From: an uncultured Lewinella sp.
GTDB lineage: Bacteria; Bacteroidota; Bacteroidia; Chitinophagales; Saprospiraceae
Length of the DNA stretch: 37,332 nucleotides
Reading direction: 5' to 3'
NCBI GenBank assembly: GCA_913057785.1
Contig: CAJXPD010000082.1
Span: forward strand, 1 to 37,332
Shown: positions 26,662-34,609 of the stretch, piece after piece
How the letters are laid out: each line of letters opens with the position of its first letter
Position numbering within the stretch: position 1 is the first letter of the stretch
Position numbers and translations under genes: made by a program
Notes under the pieces: generated by a model
The model's database searches: none
What the model was told of the DNA's origin: nothing
Seen by the model: only the letters and a program-made list of their open reading frames with translations

Positions 26662-26979
26662 ATGTATACAGGAAATGAAAAAACCGTAATCACTAGAGAA
26701 ACGGCCGTTTCGAACATTAGTGAAACGATGACAGGGAGACATGTTGACTTTGATTCCACTTATCTTAGTCGACAAGCCTTGGGAGATCTTTTACAGGTAG
26801 AAAACGCCGTAGGCATTCGGTTCTACATGGGGAAGGTAGAGGAAGAAGGCAAAACTTACAAAACCCTAATTGCCGTGGCAGTGGATGCCGACGGCAACGA
26901 TCTTACCGACAATGGAGAGGTCCTTTTGGGAGATAAGCCTTGCCCAATTCACTGTGGTGGAGATGGTATGTGGCCCTAA
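26662..26979 (+). CDS. Small hypothetical protein with CPxxC tail
   Basis: 105 residues from the ATG at 26662. An in-frame ATG at 26560 would add 34 residues of poor, aromatic-rich composition and is less likely. An N-terminal helical half (ITRETAVSNISETMTGRHVD) is followed by AVGIRFYMGKVEEEGKTYKT and LIAVAVDADGNDLTDNGEVL, strand-turn-strand elements, and then by KPCPIHCGG with Cys 94 and Cys 98. I recall similar short Bacteroidota proteins with a GxRxYxG core and a C-terminal CPxxC, usually in paralogous sets and of unknown function. There is no signal peptide. The two cysteines could bind metal or be modified (inference). It lies 97 nt before the third AraC-type regulator, but a terminator separates them. 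Confidence 0.72.
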   Translation: MYTGNEKTVITRETAVSNISETMTGRHVDFDSTYLSRQALGDLLQVENAVGIRFYMGKVEEEGKTYKTLIAVAVDADGNDLTDNGEVLLGDKPCPIHCGGDGMWP

Positions 26980-27006
26980 CTAGTAAGAAGACCAATATTA
27001 AATATT

Positions 27007-27047
27007 GTGGGAAAGTTCTGGTATTTTTACTTTCCCACTTTATTTGT
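27007..27047 (+). terminator. Terminator after the cysteine-tailed small protein
   Basis: Perfect 10-bp stem GTGGGAAAGT (27007-27016) and ACTTTCCCAC (27029-27038), 12-nt loop, followed by TTTATTTGT. It begins 27 nt after the stop codon, so the small gene is a monocistron. Confidence 0.7.
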
Positions 27048-27076
27048 ACTTGTGTCGAGAATAATAGTCTCATTAC

Positions 27077-30000
27077 ATGATAAGATTACTGACACCTTTA
27101 ACCCAAATATTACTCTTAGCTCTTGTGATCCAAATGGTATCCTATCCTTTGGTCGCACAGGAATCTGGAATCTCCATACCTTTTCATTTTCTTGCCCAGG
27201 ATCAAGGTCTTCAGGATTTAAATAACGCCTTCGTATCAAAGGATTCTAGAGGCTTTATCTGGATTAGTAGCTTCGAAAATGGACTATTTCGCTACGATGG
27301 CAAATCCTTCGAAAACTATAAAACAAACCCCACCGATCCTAACTCCATAGGTACCAATCATATTACCAGTCCCTGCTTTGAGGATGAAGAGGGTAATCTA
27401 TGGTTTTCGAGCTATGATGCCATCAACTGTTACGTGCGGAAGTCGGGGAATTTCAAAACCTATCGGATTAGCGATTCCACGGGCACAGCATTAAAAAACT
27501 TCTATTCCGCATTTCATTTAGATCAACAAAAAAATCTATGGGTCCGCCTGGGAGATAGAGGAGGCGCTCTATTTCTTTTCAATATTGAAACGGGAGAAGC
27601 ATCTTACCAACATCAAATGTACGGGCAAAGATTCTCAGTAGTACAGGATCAGGCCGGGAGAGTTACAGACGTATTATCTACTATGGTGTCGCCTCGCCGA
27701 GGGGCCATACTGTATAAATATGATAATTTGGGAGCGCTCGATTCTGAAGTGGCATTGCTAAGTCCAGAATCCATCCAGCGCAAAGTCACTACTTATCAGT
27801 CCTATATATCAGCATCAGGTGGGGCATGGATTGGAACTTCCGCAGGTTTGGCGGAAGTTGCTGATGTGAATGATCCAGCGTCAGAAACAACCTTTATCCC
27901 CACCTTCAATAAGGACACGGTTGGCTGGGCTTGGTCTATCGTCCCTTTTGACGACTCCCATTTACTGGTTTCCACGACTAGACAAGGGCTACTCCTTTTC
28001 GATTTACAGGACAAAAAGTTCATTCAACGCGTGGCTGGAGATGAAACAGCCCCCTTTAGTATTAATCCTAAGCATCCTCTGTACGAATTGTATTTGGATT
28101 CAGATTCTATATTGTGGGTGACGAGTTATACCAATGGATTGTATTACGGCAGTCCCCAAAAGAAAAAATTTGAACAGCTTAGAGGACAAGAATCCCTGTC
28201 AACTATACCTGAGCTTCGCTATTTAGCAGAAGATGCGAACGGCGATGTCTGGGGGATGGAGCCCAAGGGTACGGTATGGCGCTTTGAAGCAGAGACAGAG
28301 GTGGCCACGGAAGTGACCTTCCCGAAGGCAGAGTTTAACAGTTTTAAAGCTCCAGCCGCCTTATTTAAAGGGCAGAATGGGCGGATTTGGTTCGCTGATG
28401 GTGGTAAGCTATATCTTTGGGAAGACGAAAAATTGTTACCCATTGATACCTTGGGGAAGACCGTAGACAATCTTTTCGAGTTGAAGAGTGGAAAGGTTCT
28501 ACTCACCTCATCCGAACGCACTTTCTTACTAGATCCTTTGGGAAATGGAGAATATCGCAGGTCTAGCTTTCAAGACCCAGATAATGGTGAAGACACCTGG
28601 TTTACTGCGGCCGTGCAAGATGCAGAAGGAAGAATCTATTTGTCCCTAGATTATAATCGTATTGTCGTTTTTCAGGAATCGTCGGAGGGGCTAGTAGACA
28701 TTGCTCAAATAGAAAACCCTTCCCACTTCTGGGGAGCCTATGAAGATATCGACAATAATTGTATTTGGTTAACTACGCCGGTGGGCTTAGGCCGGCTAGA
28801 TAAGGAGACATATCAATTTGAAGGCACCAACGCTGATGTAGGCCTTGGCACTTGCTGGGGCCTGCTGGCCGACCAGGATAAAAACCTTTGGTTAAGTAAT
28901 GGAGATGGATTACATCGGTATTCCACGAAAGACAAGGGTTTACATTCCTACCACCCGGCAGACGGTAGTTTTCGGACAGGATATACTCGGTATGCCTCTT
29001 TGCAGCGGTCAAATGGTGAAATGTGGTTTGGTGGAAGGGAAGGAATAACGGTATTTGATCCAAATGAGATAGAATTGCTCACTAGCGCTCCTCAAATTCA
29101 ATTGAAAAGTCTGAAGGTCCATGGGAAGCCCTACCAAACCACTGATTCTACTCAGATCAGTGAAGTTAGTTCCTTTGAGCTGGGCCCAGGACAGAATTAT
29201 CTTGAATTTGAGTTTGTGGCGCTAGAATATAGTGATCCTTCAGCGATTCAATACCAGTTTAGGCTGGATCGTTATGATCGAGATTGGGTAAATGCAGGTA
29301 CGTTGACCCGGGTAGCTTATCAGAAGTTGCCTCCAGGATACTACACTCTTCATGTACGAGCCACGAATTCGGACGGACTTTGGTCCAACCCTAAGGAATT
29401 CAAGCTTACGATTCGCCCCTGGTTCTATCAAACACGCTGGTTTCAAGGAGCCATGCTCTTGCTCCTCATCTTGATCGGATATATGTTCTATCGGGCGCAT
29501 CTCAAGCGGCGATTGAGAGAAGAGGCGGTGAAAAACTTACAGGAGTTGAATGCCTTTAAATCTCGCTTCTTTACCAATATTACGCATGAGTTCCGCTCTC
29601 CTTTGAACATTATTCTTTCTTACTTAGACACCGCCTTACAGCGAAACAAGAGTTTGAAGAAGGGAAACTTGGAGATCATGCAGCGGAGTGGCACACAACT
29701 GCTGTATTTAGTCAACCAAATACTAGATCTCCGGCGCATGGAGGTAGCTAAGGTTGAAGTACAGTATGAAGAAATGGATGTGTCAAGATTATCAAAGGCA
29801 GTTGTTGATGATTTTCAAAAGTTGGCCTATGGGAAAGGAATCAAGCTTGAATATGAAAGCGAATTTCCGGAATTGATGACCTATAGCGACCGGGAGAAAC
29901 TCCGGAAGATATTGTCTAATCTAGTTTCTAACGCCATTAAGTTCACTTCTCGAGGAGGAGTGGTAAAGATGTGCGTAGATGAAAAGAACGAAGATGTCAG

Positions 30001-31144
30001 CTTTATTGTGACCGATACTGGAATAGGGATTGCCAAGGAAAAACTTCCTCATATTTTTGAGCAATTCTATCAGGCACACGATGAAAACACCAACAAGTTT
30101 GGTAGCGGAGTGGGGCTAGCGCTTTCACAAGAACTAGCACAAGCTATGGGAGGGAAAATCACGGTGCAAAGTAAAGTTGGGCAGGGAAGTACCTTTGCCC
30201 TTACTCTACCTAGGATAGCAATGGATCAGGAAGAGCTGGACGGCCTATCCTCCCATACCAAGGAGGACTTCATGGCTGCTGGAGATGTGAGCTTTGATCC
30301 TGTTGATGCCGATGTGGATACGGAAGCCCTTGCCGAGCAATTGTATGTAGAGGCTATCGAAGAGCGAGAAGGGAAACCGCTGGTGTTAATCGTAGAAGAT
30401 AATGCTAATTTCAGAACCTATATCCAAGAAATACTAGCTCCTCATTATCGAACGATAATTAGAAGCAATGGAGAGGATGGCTTGAAAGCGGCTCTGAAGT
30501 TAGTCCCAGATCTGGTGGTTACTGATGTGAAAATGCCCATCATGGATGGTTATGACCTGACTGCAGCTCTAAAGGCAAATGCAACTACCTGTCATATACC
30601 AATCATCTTGCTAACGGGCTTGGATGATATCGATGCGAGAGTGAAGGGGATACAAACAGGGGCAGACATCTATCTCAATAAGCCCTTTCATGAGCAAGAA
30701 CTACTTTCCTGGATAACCAATCTTTTGAAACTTAGAGAAAAACTACAAGGATTCTATCGAGGAATTGGCGTTTCGACCACAGATGAATCGCAAGAACCGC
30801 ACGAAACAAATGACCCGGATCGAGAATTTATCCGCAAGGTTAGGAAGGCTATTGAAGAGAACTTTCACCGAGAGACATTTTCAGTCAAGGAGCTCAGTGA
30901 AATGATGAATATGGAATACGTCACCTTCTATAGAAAGTTTAAAGCCATCATGAATGAAAACGCCAAAAAGGCGATTCAAGATAGGAGGCTAAGCAAGGCC
31001 AGGCAATTACTCATAAGTGAGCCTTCAAAGCAGATTCGGGAAATCGCATTTGAAGTAGGATTTAGCGATCCCGGGTACTTTTCTAAAACTTTTCGGGAAG
31101 CTGTAAAGATGACTCCAAAGGAATTTAGAGAGCAAACTTCTTGA
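27077..31144 (+). CDS. Hybrid two-component regulator: propeller sensor, Y_Y_Y, kinase, receiver, AraC domain
   Basis: 1355 residues, ATG start, signal peptide ending near YPLVAQ. The sensor (about 30-680) consists of two-component-propeller blades, many of them degenerate (FIWISSFENGLFRYDG, NLWFSSYDAINCY, ILWVTSYTNGLYYG, NLWLSNGDGLHRY, EMWFGGREGITVFDP). A Y_Y_Y domain (YQFRLDRYDRDWVNAG) ends at PWFYQTRWF, with a membrane helix at about 793-813. HisKA reads NITHEFRSPLNIILSY (His 837), with Ser in place of the usual Thr after Arg. HATPase: ILSNLVSNAIKFTSRGG, DTGIGIA, GSGVGLALS. An acidic insert of about 60 residues precedes the receiver (VEDNANFRTY, TDVKMPIMDG, Asp about 1153), and the chain ends in an AraC helix-turn-helix. 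No SusC/SusD or glycoside hydrolase gene flanks it, so its target is not obvious. Confidence 0.95.
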   Translation: MIRLLTPLTQILLLALVIQMVSYPLVAQESGISIPFHFLAQDQGLQDLNNAFVSKDSRGFIWISSFENGLFRYDGKSFENYKTNPTDPNSIGTNHITSPCFEDEEGNLWFSSYDAINCYVRKSGNFKTYRISDSTGTALKNFYSAFHLDQQKNLWVRLGDRGGALFLFNIETGEASYQHQMYGQRFSVVQDQAGRVTDVLSTMVSPRRGAILYKYDNLGALDSEVALLSPESIQRKVTTYQSYISASGGAWIGTSAGLAEVADVNDPASETTFIPTFNKDTVGWAWSIVPFDDSHLLVSTTRQGLLLFDLQDKKFIQRVAGDETAPFSINPKHPLYELYLDSDSILWVTSYTNGLYYGSPQKKKFEQLRGQESLSTIPELRYLAEDANGDVWGMEPKGTVWRFEAETEVATEVTFPKAEFNSFKAPAALFKGQNGRIWFADGGKLYLWEDEKLLPIDTLGKTVDNLFELKSGKVLLTSSERTFLLDPLGNGEYRRSSFQDPDNGEDTWFTAAVQDAEGRIYLSLDYNRIVVFQESSEGLVDIAQIENPSHFWGAYEDIDNNCIWLTTPVGLGRLDKETYQFEGTNADVGLGTCWGLLADQDKNLWLSNGDGLHRYSTKDKGLHSYHPADGSFRTGYTRYASLQRSNGEMWFGGREGITVFDPNEIELLTSAPQIQLKSLKVHGKPYQTTDSTQISEVSSFELGPGQNYLEFEFVALEYSDPSAIQYQFRLDRYDRDWVNAGTLTRVAYQKLPPGYYTLHVRATNSDGLWSNPKEFKLTIRPWFYQTRWFQGAMLLLLILIGYMFYRAHLKRRLREEAVKNLQELNAFKSRFFTNITHEFRSPLNIILSYLDTALQRNKSLKKGNLEIMQRSGTQLLYLVNQILDLRRMEVAKVEVQYEEMDVSRLSKAVVDDFQKLAYGKGIKLEYESEFPELMTYSDREKLRKILSNLVSNAIKFTSRGGVVKMCVDEKNEDVSFIVTDTGIGIAKEKLPHIFEQFYQAHDENTNKFGSGVGLALSQELAQAMGGKITVQSKVGQGSTFALTLPRIAMDQEELDGLSSHTKEDFMAAGDVSFDPVDADVDTEALAEQLYVEAIEEREGKPLVLIVEDNANFRTYIQEILAPHYRTIIRSNGEDGLKAALKLVPDLVVTDVKMPIMDGYDLTAALKANATTCHIPIILLTGLDDIDARVKGIQTGADIYLNKPFHEQELLSWITNLLKLREKLQGFYRGIGVSTTDESQEPHETNDPDREFIRKVRKAIEENFHRETFSVKELSEMMNMEYVTFYRKFKAIMNENAKKAIQDRRLSKARQLLISEPSKQIREIAFEVGFSDPGYFSKTFREAVKMTPKEFREQTS

Positions 31145-31288
31145 TTGGATAAGCCCTTTCACTCCTCGGTTTCTATCCGCCAGGTGGATGGTCTTTCTGT
31201 AGAAATGGACTGCTTAAGGTATGTTAAGTCCTTCAATGTTAACTGAATGTAAAAAGAGGTGCTAAATCTAACACTGTGAAAGATTATT

Positions 31289-31323
31289 CCCATGTCTTGC
31301 AACAATACTCCCATCTTCTGCAA
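31289..31323 (-). promoter_or_regulatory. Operator-like 21-bp direct repeat
   Basis: CCCATGTCTTGCAA (31289-31302) and CCCATCTTCTGCAA (31310-31323) match at 11 of 14 positions with starts exactly 21 bp apart, two helical turns. On the minus strand the half-site reads TTGCAnnAnATGGGA. TAGATTTA, one base from the -7 consensus, follows 18 nt on (31263-31270, minus). This is the layout expected of an AraC-type activator site pointing left, but no leftward gene follows. Confidence 0.4.
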
Positions 31324-31613
31324 GATTTTTTCTAGACCTTTACAATGTTTTGAACATGCAATGAGCGCTTTCGACAAATTGGCCTTGGTCAATATAAATG
31401 TCCAGGGGTGAGCTTGTCTCACTCCAAAAAACCAAGCACTCCCCCAAATATGAAAACTAGACCCCAAAGAAACAAAGCAAACAAGCATAGAAAGGGATGG
31501 ATGGAATCTCTCTAAAACTGGGTCATGCCTTCTCTCCCCCCAAATGTAATTTTCCTCCACCTTTCTGTAAGAAATCTCCCCTTAAGAACGCACGAGTTAT
31601 TGTAACTTGTGTT

Positions 31614-31642
31614 CAAATATAACCCCAAGGTTGTTAGTCAAA
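31614..31642 (-). promoter_or_regulatory. Consensus-like promoter facing left, no clear gene
   Basis: On the minus strand TTTG (31642-31639), a 17-nt spacer and TATATTTG (31621-31614) fit the Bacteroidota promoter consensus. Transcription would start near 31607 and run over the doubtful 133-codon frame and the operator-like repeat towards the 3' end of the third regulator gene. Confidence 0.42.
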
Positions 31643-31652
31643 GGTGGTTTAC

Positions 31653-31801
31653 ATAGACGAGCACAATGTCGATGTGTAGTCTATCTCAAAAAACCAGATA
31701 TTGTTTTGACGACCAACAGTTAAAACCCTATTTGTTTGCACGCCGGATAATGTAGCCAATTGATTCAACCCCAAGTGCTATACATTATCCGGTTCTTTTT
31801 T
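31653..31801 (+). ncRNA. Candidate small RNA or transcript end with two hairpins
   Basis: ATAGAC (31653-31658) pairs with GTCTAT (31679-31684) around an inner CACA/TGTG stem. About 60 nt later comes a long terminator hairpin. The only plus-strand protein gene upstream ends 600 nt earlier, so either its 3' UTR is very long or a separate short RNA is made. No plus-strand promoter was identified. Confidence 0.28.
31743..31801 (+). terminator. Long-stem terminator, orphan
   Basis: CCGGATAATGTA (31743-31754) and TACATTATCCGG (31781-31792) form a perfect 12-bp stem around a 26-nt loop, followed by TTCTTTTTT. The T-run lies on the plus-strand side only, so it should act on rightward transcription and protects the convergent glgB gene. 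Confidence 0.65.
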
Positions 31802-31927
31802 GGATTTATATCTTCCTTGTCCCTGAAGAGTAGGAATATGATCTGTTCGGGAAGCACATTAGTCAACGTTCCCGATCATCCCCTAAAATGTAAGAAGATT
31901 TGCTGTTGGTATTACCCTCGGCCAGAC

Positions 31928-33865
31928 CTATTTCTTTGCTGCCTTTTTTCTGGTAGCTCTTTTAGCTTTTTCCAAAACAACTACAGACAATGGCGGTAAG
32001 CTTAATTCAAGATAGTGTGGTCGACCATGCCAAGTACCCTGTGTAGTCTTGAGTTTATTACCGGTATGATCTCCACTCCCTCCGTATGATTTTTCATTAC
32101 TATTCAGCACCTCATTGTAGGTCCCTTTGAAAGGAACTCCCACCTTGTATCCTTCCCGGACCACTGGTGTGAAATTGCAAATCACAATAAGTGGTTTTTC
32201 TTCATCCTCCCCTTTGCGTATAAAGGATAGTACACTATTCTGATGATCACCTAAGTCGATCCACTCAAAACCGTTCTGATCGAACTGCTTTTCGTGTAAG
32301 GCAGAAGTCTTACGATAATAATGGTTGAGTTCTTTCACCCAGCTTTGTACGCCTTTATGATATTCAAATTCAAGCAAGCCCCATTCTAGTCCATTCTCAA
32401 GACTCCATTCACTGGTTTGCCCAAATTCTCCTCCCATGAACAACAGTTGTGATCCAGGGTGGGTGAACATATATCCGTATAGCAAGCGAAGATTGGCGAA
32501 GCGCTGCCACTCATCACCTGGCATTCTGGAAATGATCGATCCTTTACCATGCACTACCTCATCGTGAGAAAGTGGCAATTGAAAGTTTTCGGTAAAGGCA
32601 TATACTAAGCTAAAGGTGATTTCATTGTGGTGATATCGGCGGTGGACTGGATCTTTCTTGAAGTAATTAAGCGTGTCGTGCATCCAACCCATCATCCATT
32701 TCTGTCCAAACCCTAAGCCCCCGGTGTAGGTAGGGCGGGAAACACCAGACCAAGAGGTAGACTCCTCTGCAATTGTGACTGCATCAGGGCATTCTTTATA
32801 TACGGCCTCATTGAATTCCTTCAAGAACGAAATGGCTTCTAAATTCTCATTACCACCGTACTTATTCGGAATCCACTGCCCTTCCTCTCTTGAATAATCT
32901 AGATAAAGCATGGAGGCTACAGCGTCCACTCGTAGCCCATCAATATGATACTGCTTTAGCCAAAATAGCGCATTGGAAATAAGGAAGCTTCGCACTTCAT
33001 TTCGGCCATAGTTAAAAATACAACTCTTCCAATCTGGGTGGAAGCCTTGCCGCGGATCGGCATGATCGTACAAATGTGTTCCGTCAAAATCAGCCAGCCC
33101 GTGTGCATCATTAGGAAAGTGTGAAGGTACCCAGTCTAGCAATACGCCGATCCCTGCCTGATGGAACTTATCTACGAGATACATGAAGTCTTCTGGTAGG
33201 CCAAAGCGTGAGGTAGGGGCAAAGTAACCTGTGATCTGGTAACCCCAAGAAGGAAAGTAGGGGTGTTCCATGACCGGCATGAATTCAATGTGCGTAAAGC
33301 CCATATCCTTCACATACTCTACCAGTTCATCAGCCATTTCGCGATAGCTCAAACTCTCCGCACCTCCTGCTTTTTTTCGCCAAGATCCAATATGACACTC
33401 ATACACAGAATAAGGCTTATCTAATCCAGCCACGTCCTTTCGCTTCTTTAGCCAGTCTTTATCTTGCCACTCATACTCTAGATCCCATACAATAGAAGCC
33501 GTATTGGGGGGGATTTCCCAGAACAAGGCGAAGGGGTCACCTTTTTCCAAGGCCCTGCCATCTTTTGACAAGATGGCGTACTTGTATAATTCACCGCGAC
33601 CGATTCCGGGAACAAAACCTTCCCATATGCCTGAATGATCCCATCTTGAATTCAATGGATGACTGGTTCTGTTCCAGCCATTGAAATTGCCCATGACGGC
33701 CACTTTTTCAGCATTAGGTGCCCATACGGCGAAATAGGTGCCCCACTGACCATCTACTTCGATGATATGGCTGCCTAGTTTTTCGTAAGCCTTGTAGTAT
33801 TTTCCTGCCTTGAAAAGATTGGTGTCATAGTCAGTGAGTAGACTATGAGTGATGACATTAGACAT
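31928..33865 (-). CDS. glgB: 1,4-alpha-glucan branching enzyme
   Basis: 645 residues, ATG start. Glycogen branching enzyme (EC 2.4.1.18), which cuts an alpha-1,4 chain and reattaches it by an alpha-1,6 bond. An N-terminal CBM48/early-set domain (GTYFAVWAPNAEKVAVMGNF, then NGWN; about 40-140) precedes the GH13 barrel. Catalytic residues: nucleophile Asp 314 in DGLRVDAVASM, acid/base Glu 367 in VTIAEESTSW and the third Asp, about 435, in LSHDEVVHGKGS. The 53-residue gap between the first two is that of the E. coli enzyme. The C-terminal beta domain is followed by a short basic tail (RATRKKAAKK). No glgA, glgC or glgP lies beside it; two small CBM48 proteins lie upstream on the same strand, separated by terminators and about 380 bp. 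Confidence 0.96.
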   Translation of the reverse strand: MSNVITHSLLTDYDTNLFKAGKYYKAYEKLGSHIIEVDGQWGTYFAVWAPNAEKVAVMGNFNGWNRTSHPLNSRWDHSGIWEGFVPGIGRGELYKYAILSKDGRALEKGDPFALFWEIPPNTASIVWDLEYEWQDKDWLKKRKDVAGLDKPYSVYECHIGSWRKKAGGAESLSYREMADELVEYVKDMGFTHIEFMPVMEHPYFPSWGYQITGYFAPTSRFGLPEDFMYLVDKFHQAGIGVLLDWVPSHFPNDAHGLADFDGTHLYDHADPRQGFHPDWKSCIFNYGRNEVRSFLISNALFWLKQYHIDGLRVDAVASMLYLDYSREEGQWIPNKYGGNENLEAISFLKEFNEAVYKECPDAVTIAEESTSWSGVSRPTYTGGLGFGQKWMMGWMHDTLNYFKKDPVHRRYHHNEITFSLVYAFTENFQLPLSHDEVVHGKGSIISRMPGDEWQRFANLRLLYGYMFTHPGSQLLFMGGEFGQTSEWSLENGLEWGLLEFEYHKGVQSWVKELNHYYRKTSALHEKQFDQNGFEWIDLGDHQNSVLSFIRKGEDEEKPLIVICNFTPVVREGYKVGVPFKGTYNEVLNSNEKSYGGSGDHTGNKLKTTQGTWHGRPHYLELSLPPLSVVVLEKAKRATRKKAAKK

Positions 33866-34014
33866 ATAGGTGCAATTGGTTTCTTACATTAATAGGATCT
33901 AGAATTAGGCGATTGCCAATCGTACACTAAGCTTGACTTTAGCATTTTGAGTCGATGTAAAACTTGTATAGCTCTTTCTCCTTTTCAAAATGCGAAAGTC
34001 TCGCTAAGACGCTG

Positions 34015-34022
34015 CAAATGTA
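34015..34022 (-). promoter_or_regulatory. Possible -7 element (TACATTTG) for glgB
   Basis: TACATTTG on the minus strand fits TAnnTTTG, about 150 nt before the glgB start. The -33 side is weak. It repeats the GTACATTTG seen at 8038-8046. Confidence 0.35.
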
Positions 34023-34079
34023 CTACTTATTGTATAAATTTCATTGGTAATGTAAGTGCATGTTTGGTGATCACCTTTT

Positions 34080-34101
34080 GGGCGGGAAATCGCCCTTTTT
34101 T
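34080..34101 (+). terminator. Small Rho-independent terminator facing right, orphan
   Basis: GGGCG (34080-34084) and CGCCC (34091-34095) with a 6-nt loop, then six T. No plus-strand gene lies upstream within 2.9 kb, so it may end an antisense or small RNA. Confidence 0.5.
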
Positions 34102-34117
34102 ATTGGAAGCGTAAAGA

Positions 34118-34155
34118 AAAAGTCATTCTAGGCTTTTAAACCCGGAATGACTTTT
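34118..34155. terminator. Two-way terminator after the CBM48 operon
   Basis: Perfect 11-bp stem AAAAGTCATTC (34118-34128) and GAATGACTTTT (34145-34155), with A- and T-runs on both sides so it can act in either direction. On the minus strand it lies 90 nt past the stop of the short CBM48 gene and separates that operon from glgB. Confidence 0.75.
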
Positions 34156-34243
34156 ATTGAAGCATCTTCATACAAAAGTATGATAATAAGTAGATAGCTC
34201 CGGTCATGAGCAAAATGCATGAACCGCTATCCTTTTGTTTGTT

Positions 34244-34558
34244 CTAGTTCAAAGCGCTTACTACAGAATTTTCTACACCAAATGGGGTAGGAGCATAAGC
34301 ATCAGCTTCGAAATCGTTCTCCCATTTCTCTCCGTCAATTAGGTAACGGAACTGGTACTCTTTCCCGCTTTCCAATTCAACAAGTGCTTTGAAAACACCA
34401 GCTTTCTTTTGCTTTTTCATGGGAATAGCTTCCTCTACATTCCAGTTGTTGAATTCTCCAACGATAGCAACAGAACTTGCTTCTGGAGCTGCTTCTAGAG
34501 GAAAAGAGAAAGTGGCCTTACAAACAGGCTTAGATTTAAGAAATTGCTTTTTGATCAT
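34244..34558 (-). CDS. Stand-alone CBM48 (AMPK-beta-type glycogen-binding) protein
   Basis: 104 residues that are little more than one carbohydrate-binding module of the CBM48/early-set type. Residues that contact glycogen in AMPK beta are conserved by alignment: Trp 39 in VGEFNNWN, Trp 79 in DGEKWEND and Asn 97 in FGVENSVV. No signal peptide, so cytoplasmic. It should bind glycogen or another alpha-glucan without catalysis. It lies 51 nt downstream of the longer paralogue, probably as the second gene of an operon, and ends before a two-way terminator. The first 15 residues (MIKKQFLKSKPVCKA) nearly match those of the paralogue, which points to recent duplication. Family databases may list it as an isoamylase early-set domain protein. 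Confidence 0.88.
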   Translation of the reverse strand: MIKKQFLKSKPVCKATFSFPLEAAPEASSVAIVGEFNNWNVEEAIPMKKQKKAGVFKALVELESGKEYQFRYLIDGEKWENDFEADAYAPTPFGVENSVVSALN

Positions 34559-34609
34559 GACTATGTTTATTTAAGAGGTTTATCAATATAGAAAATAAGA
34601 GAGGAGTAA

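Larger units (their letters stand above)
31145..31927. other. Intergenic region with operator-like, promoter-like and terminator elements
   Basis: About 780 bp without a gene I accept. A 133-codon minus-strand frame (31159-31560, GTG start) is open, but its translation has noncoding character and it runs through the operator-like repeat. The stretch carries the direct repeat at 31289-31323, a minus-strand promoter match at 31614-31642, a hairpin at 31653-31684 and a plus-strand terminator at 31743-31801. Confidence 0.5.
33866..34243. other. Intergenic region upstream of glgB with two facing terminators
   Basis: No gene seen. It holds the glgB leader, a minus-strand -7 candidate at 34015-34022, a plus-strand terminator at 34080-34101 and a two-way terminator at 34118-34155. 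GGTGATCACC, a 10-bp perfect palindrome, stands at about 34066-34075 just before the first terminator. Confidence 0.5.

Noticed and set aside
31159..31560. 133-codon open frame on the minus strand
   Set aside because: GTG start, tryptophan- and phenylalanine-rich translation of noncoding character, and it runs through the operator-like direct repeat. Kept only as an open point in the findings because a promoter match lies upstream.
31743..31792. 12-bp inverted repeat as a transposon end or integron-type site
   Set aside because: The T-run directly after the right arm and the lack of any transposase or integrase fit a terminator better.
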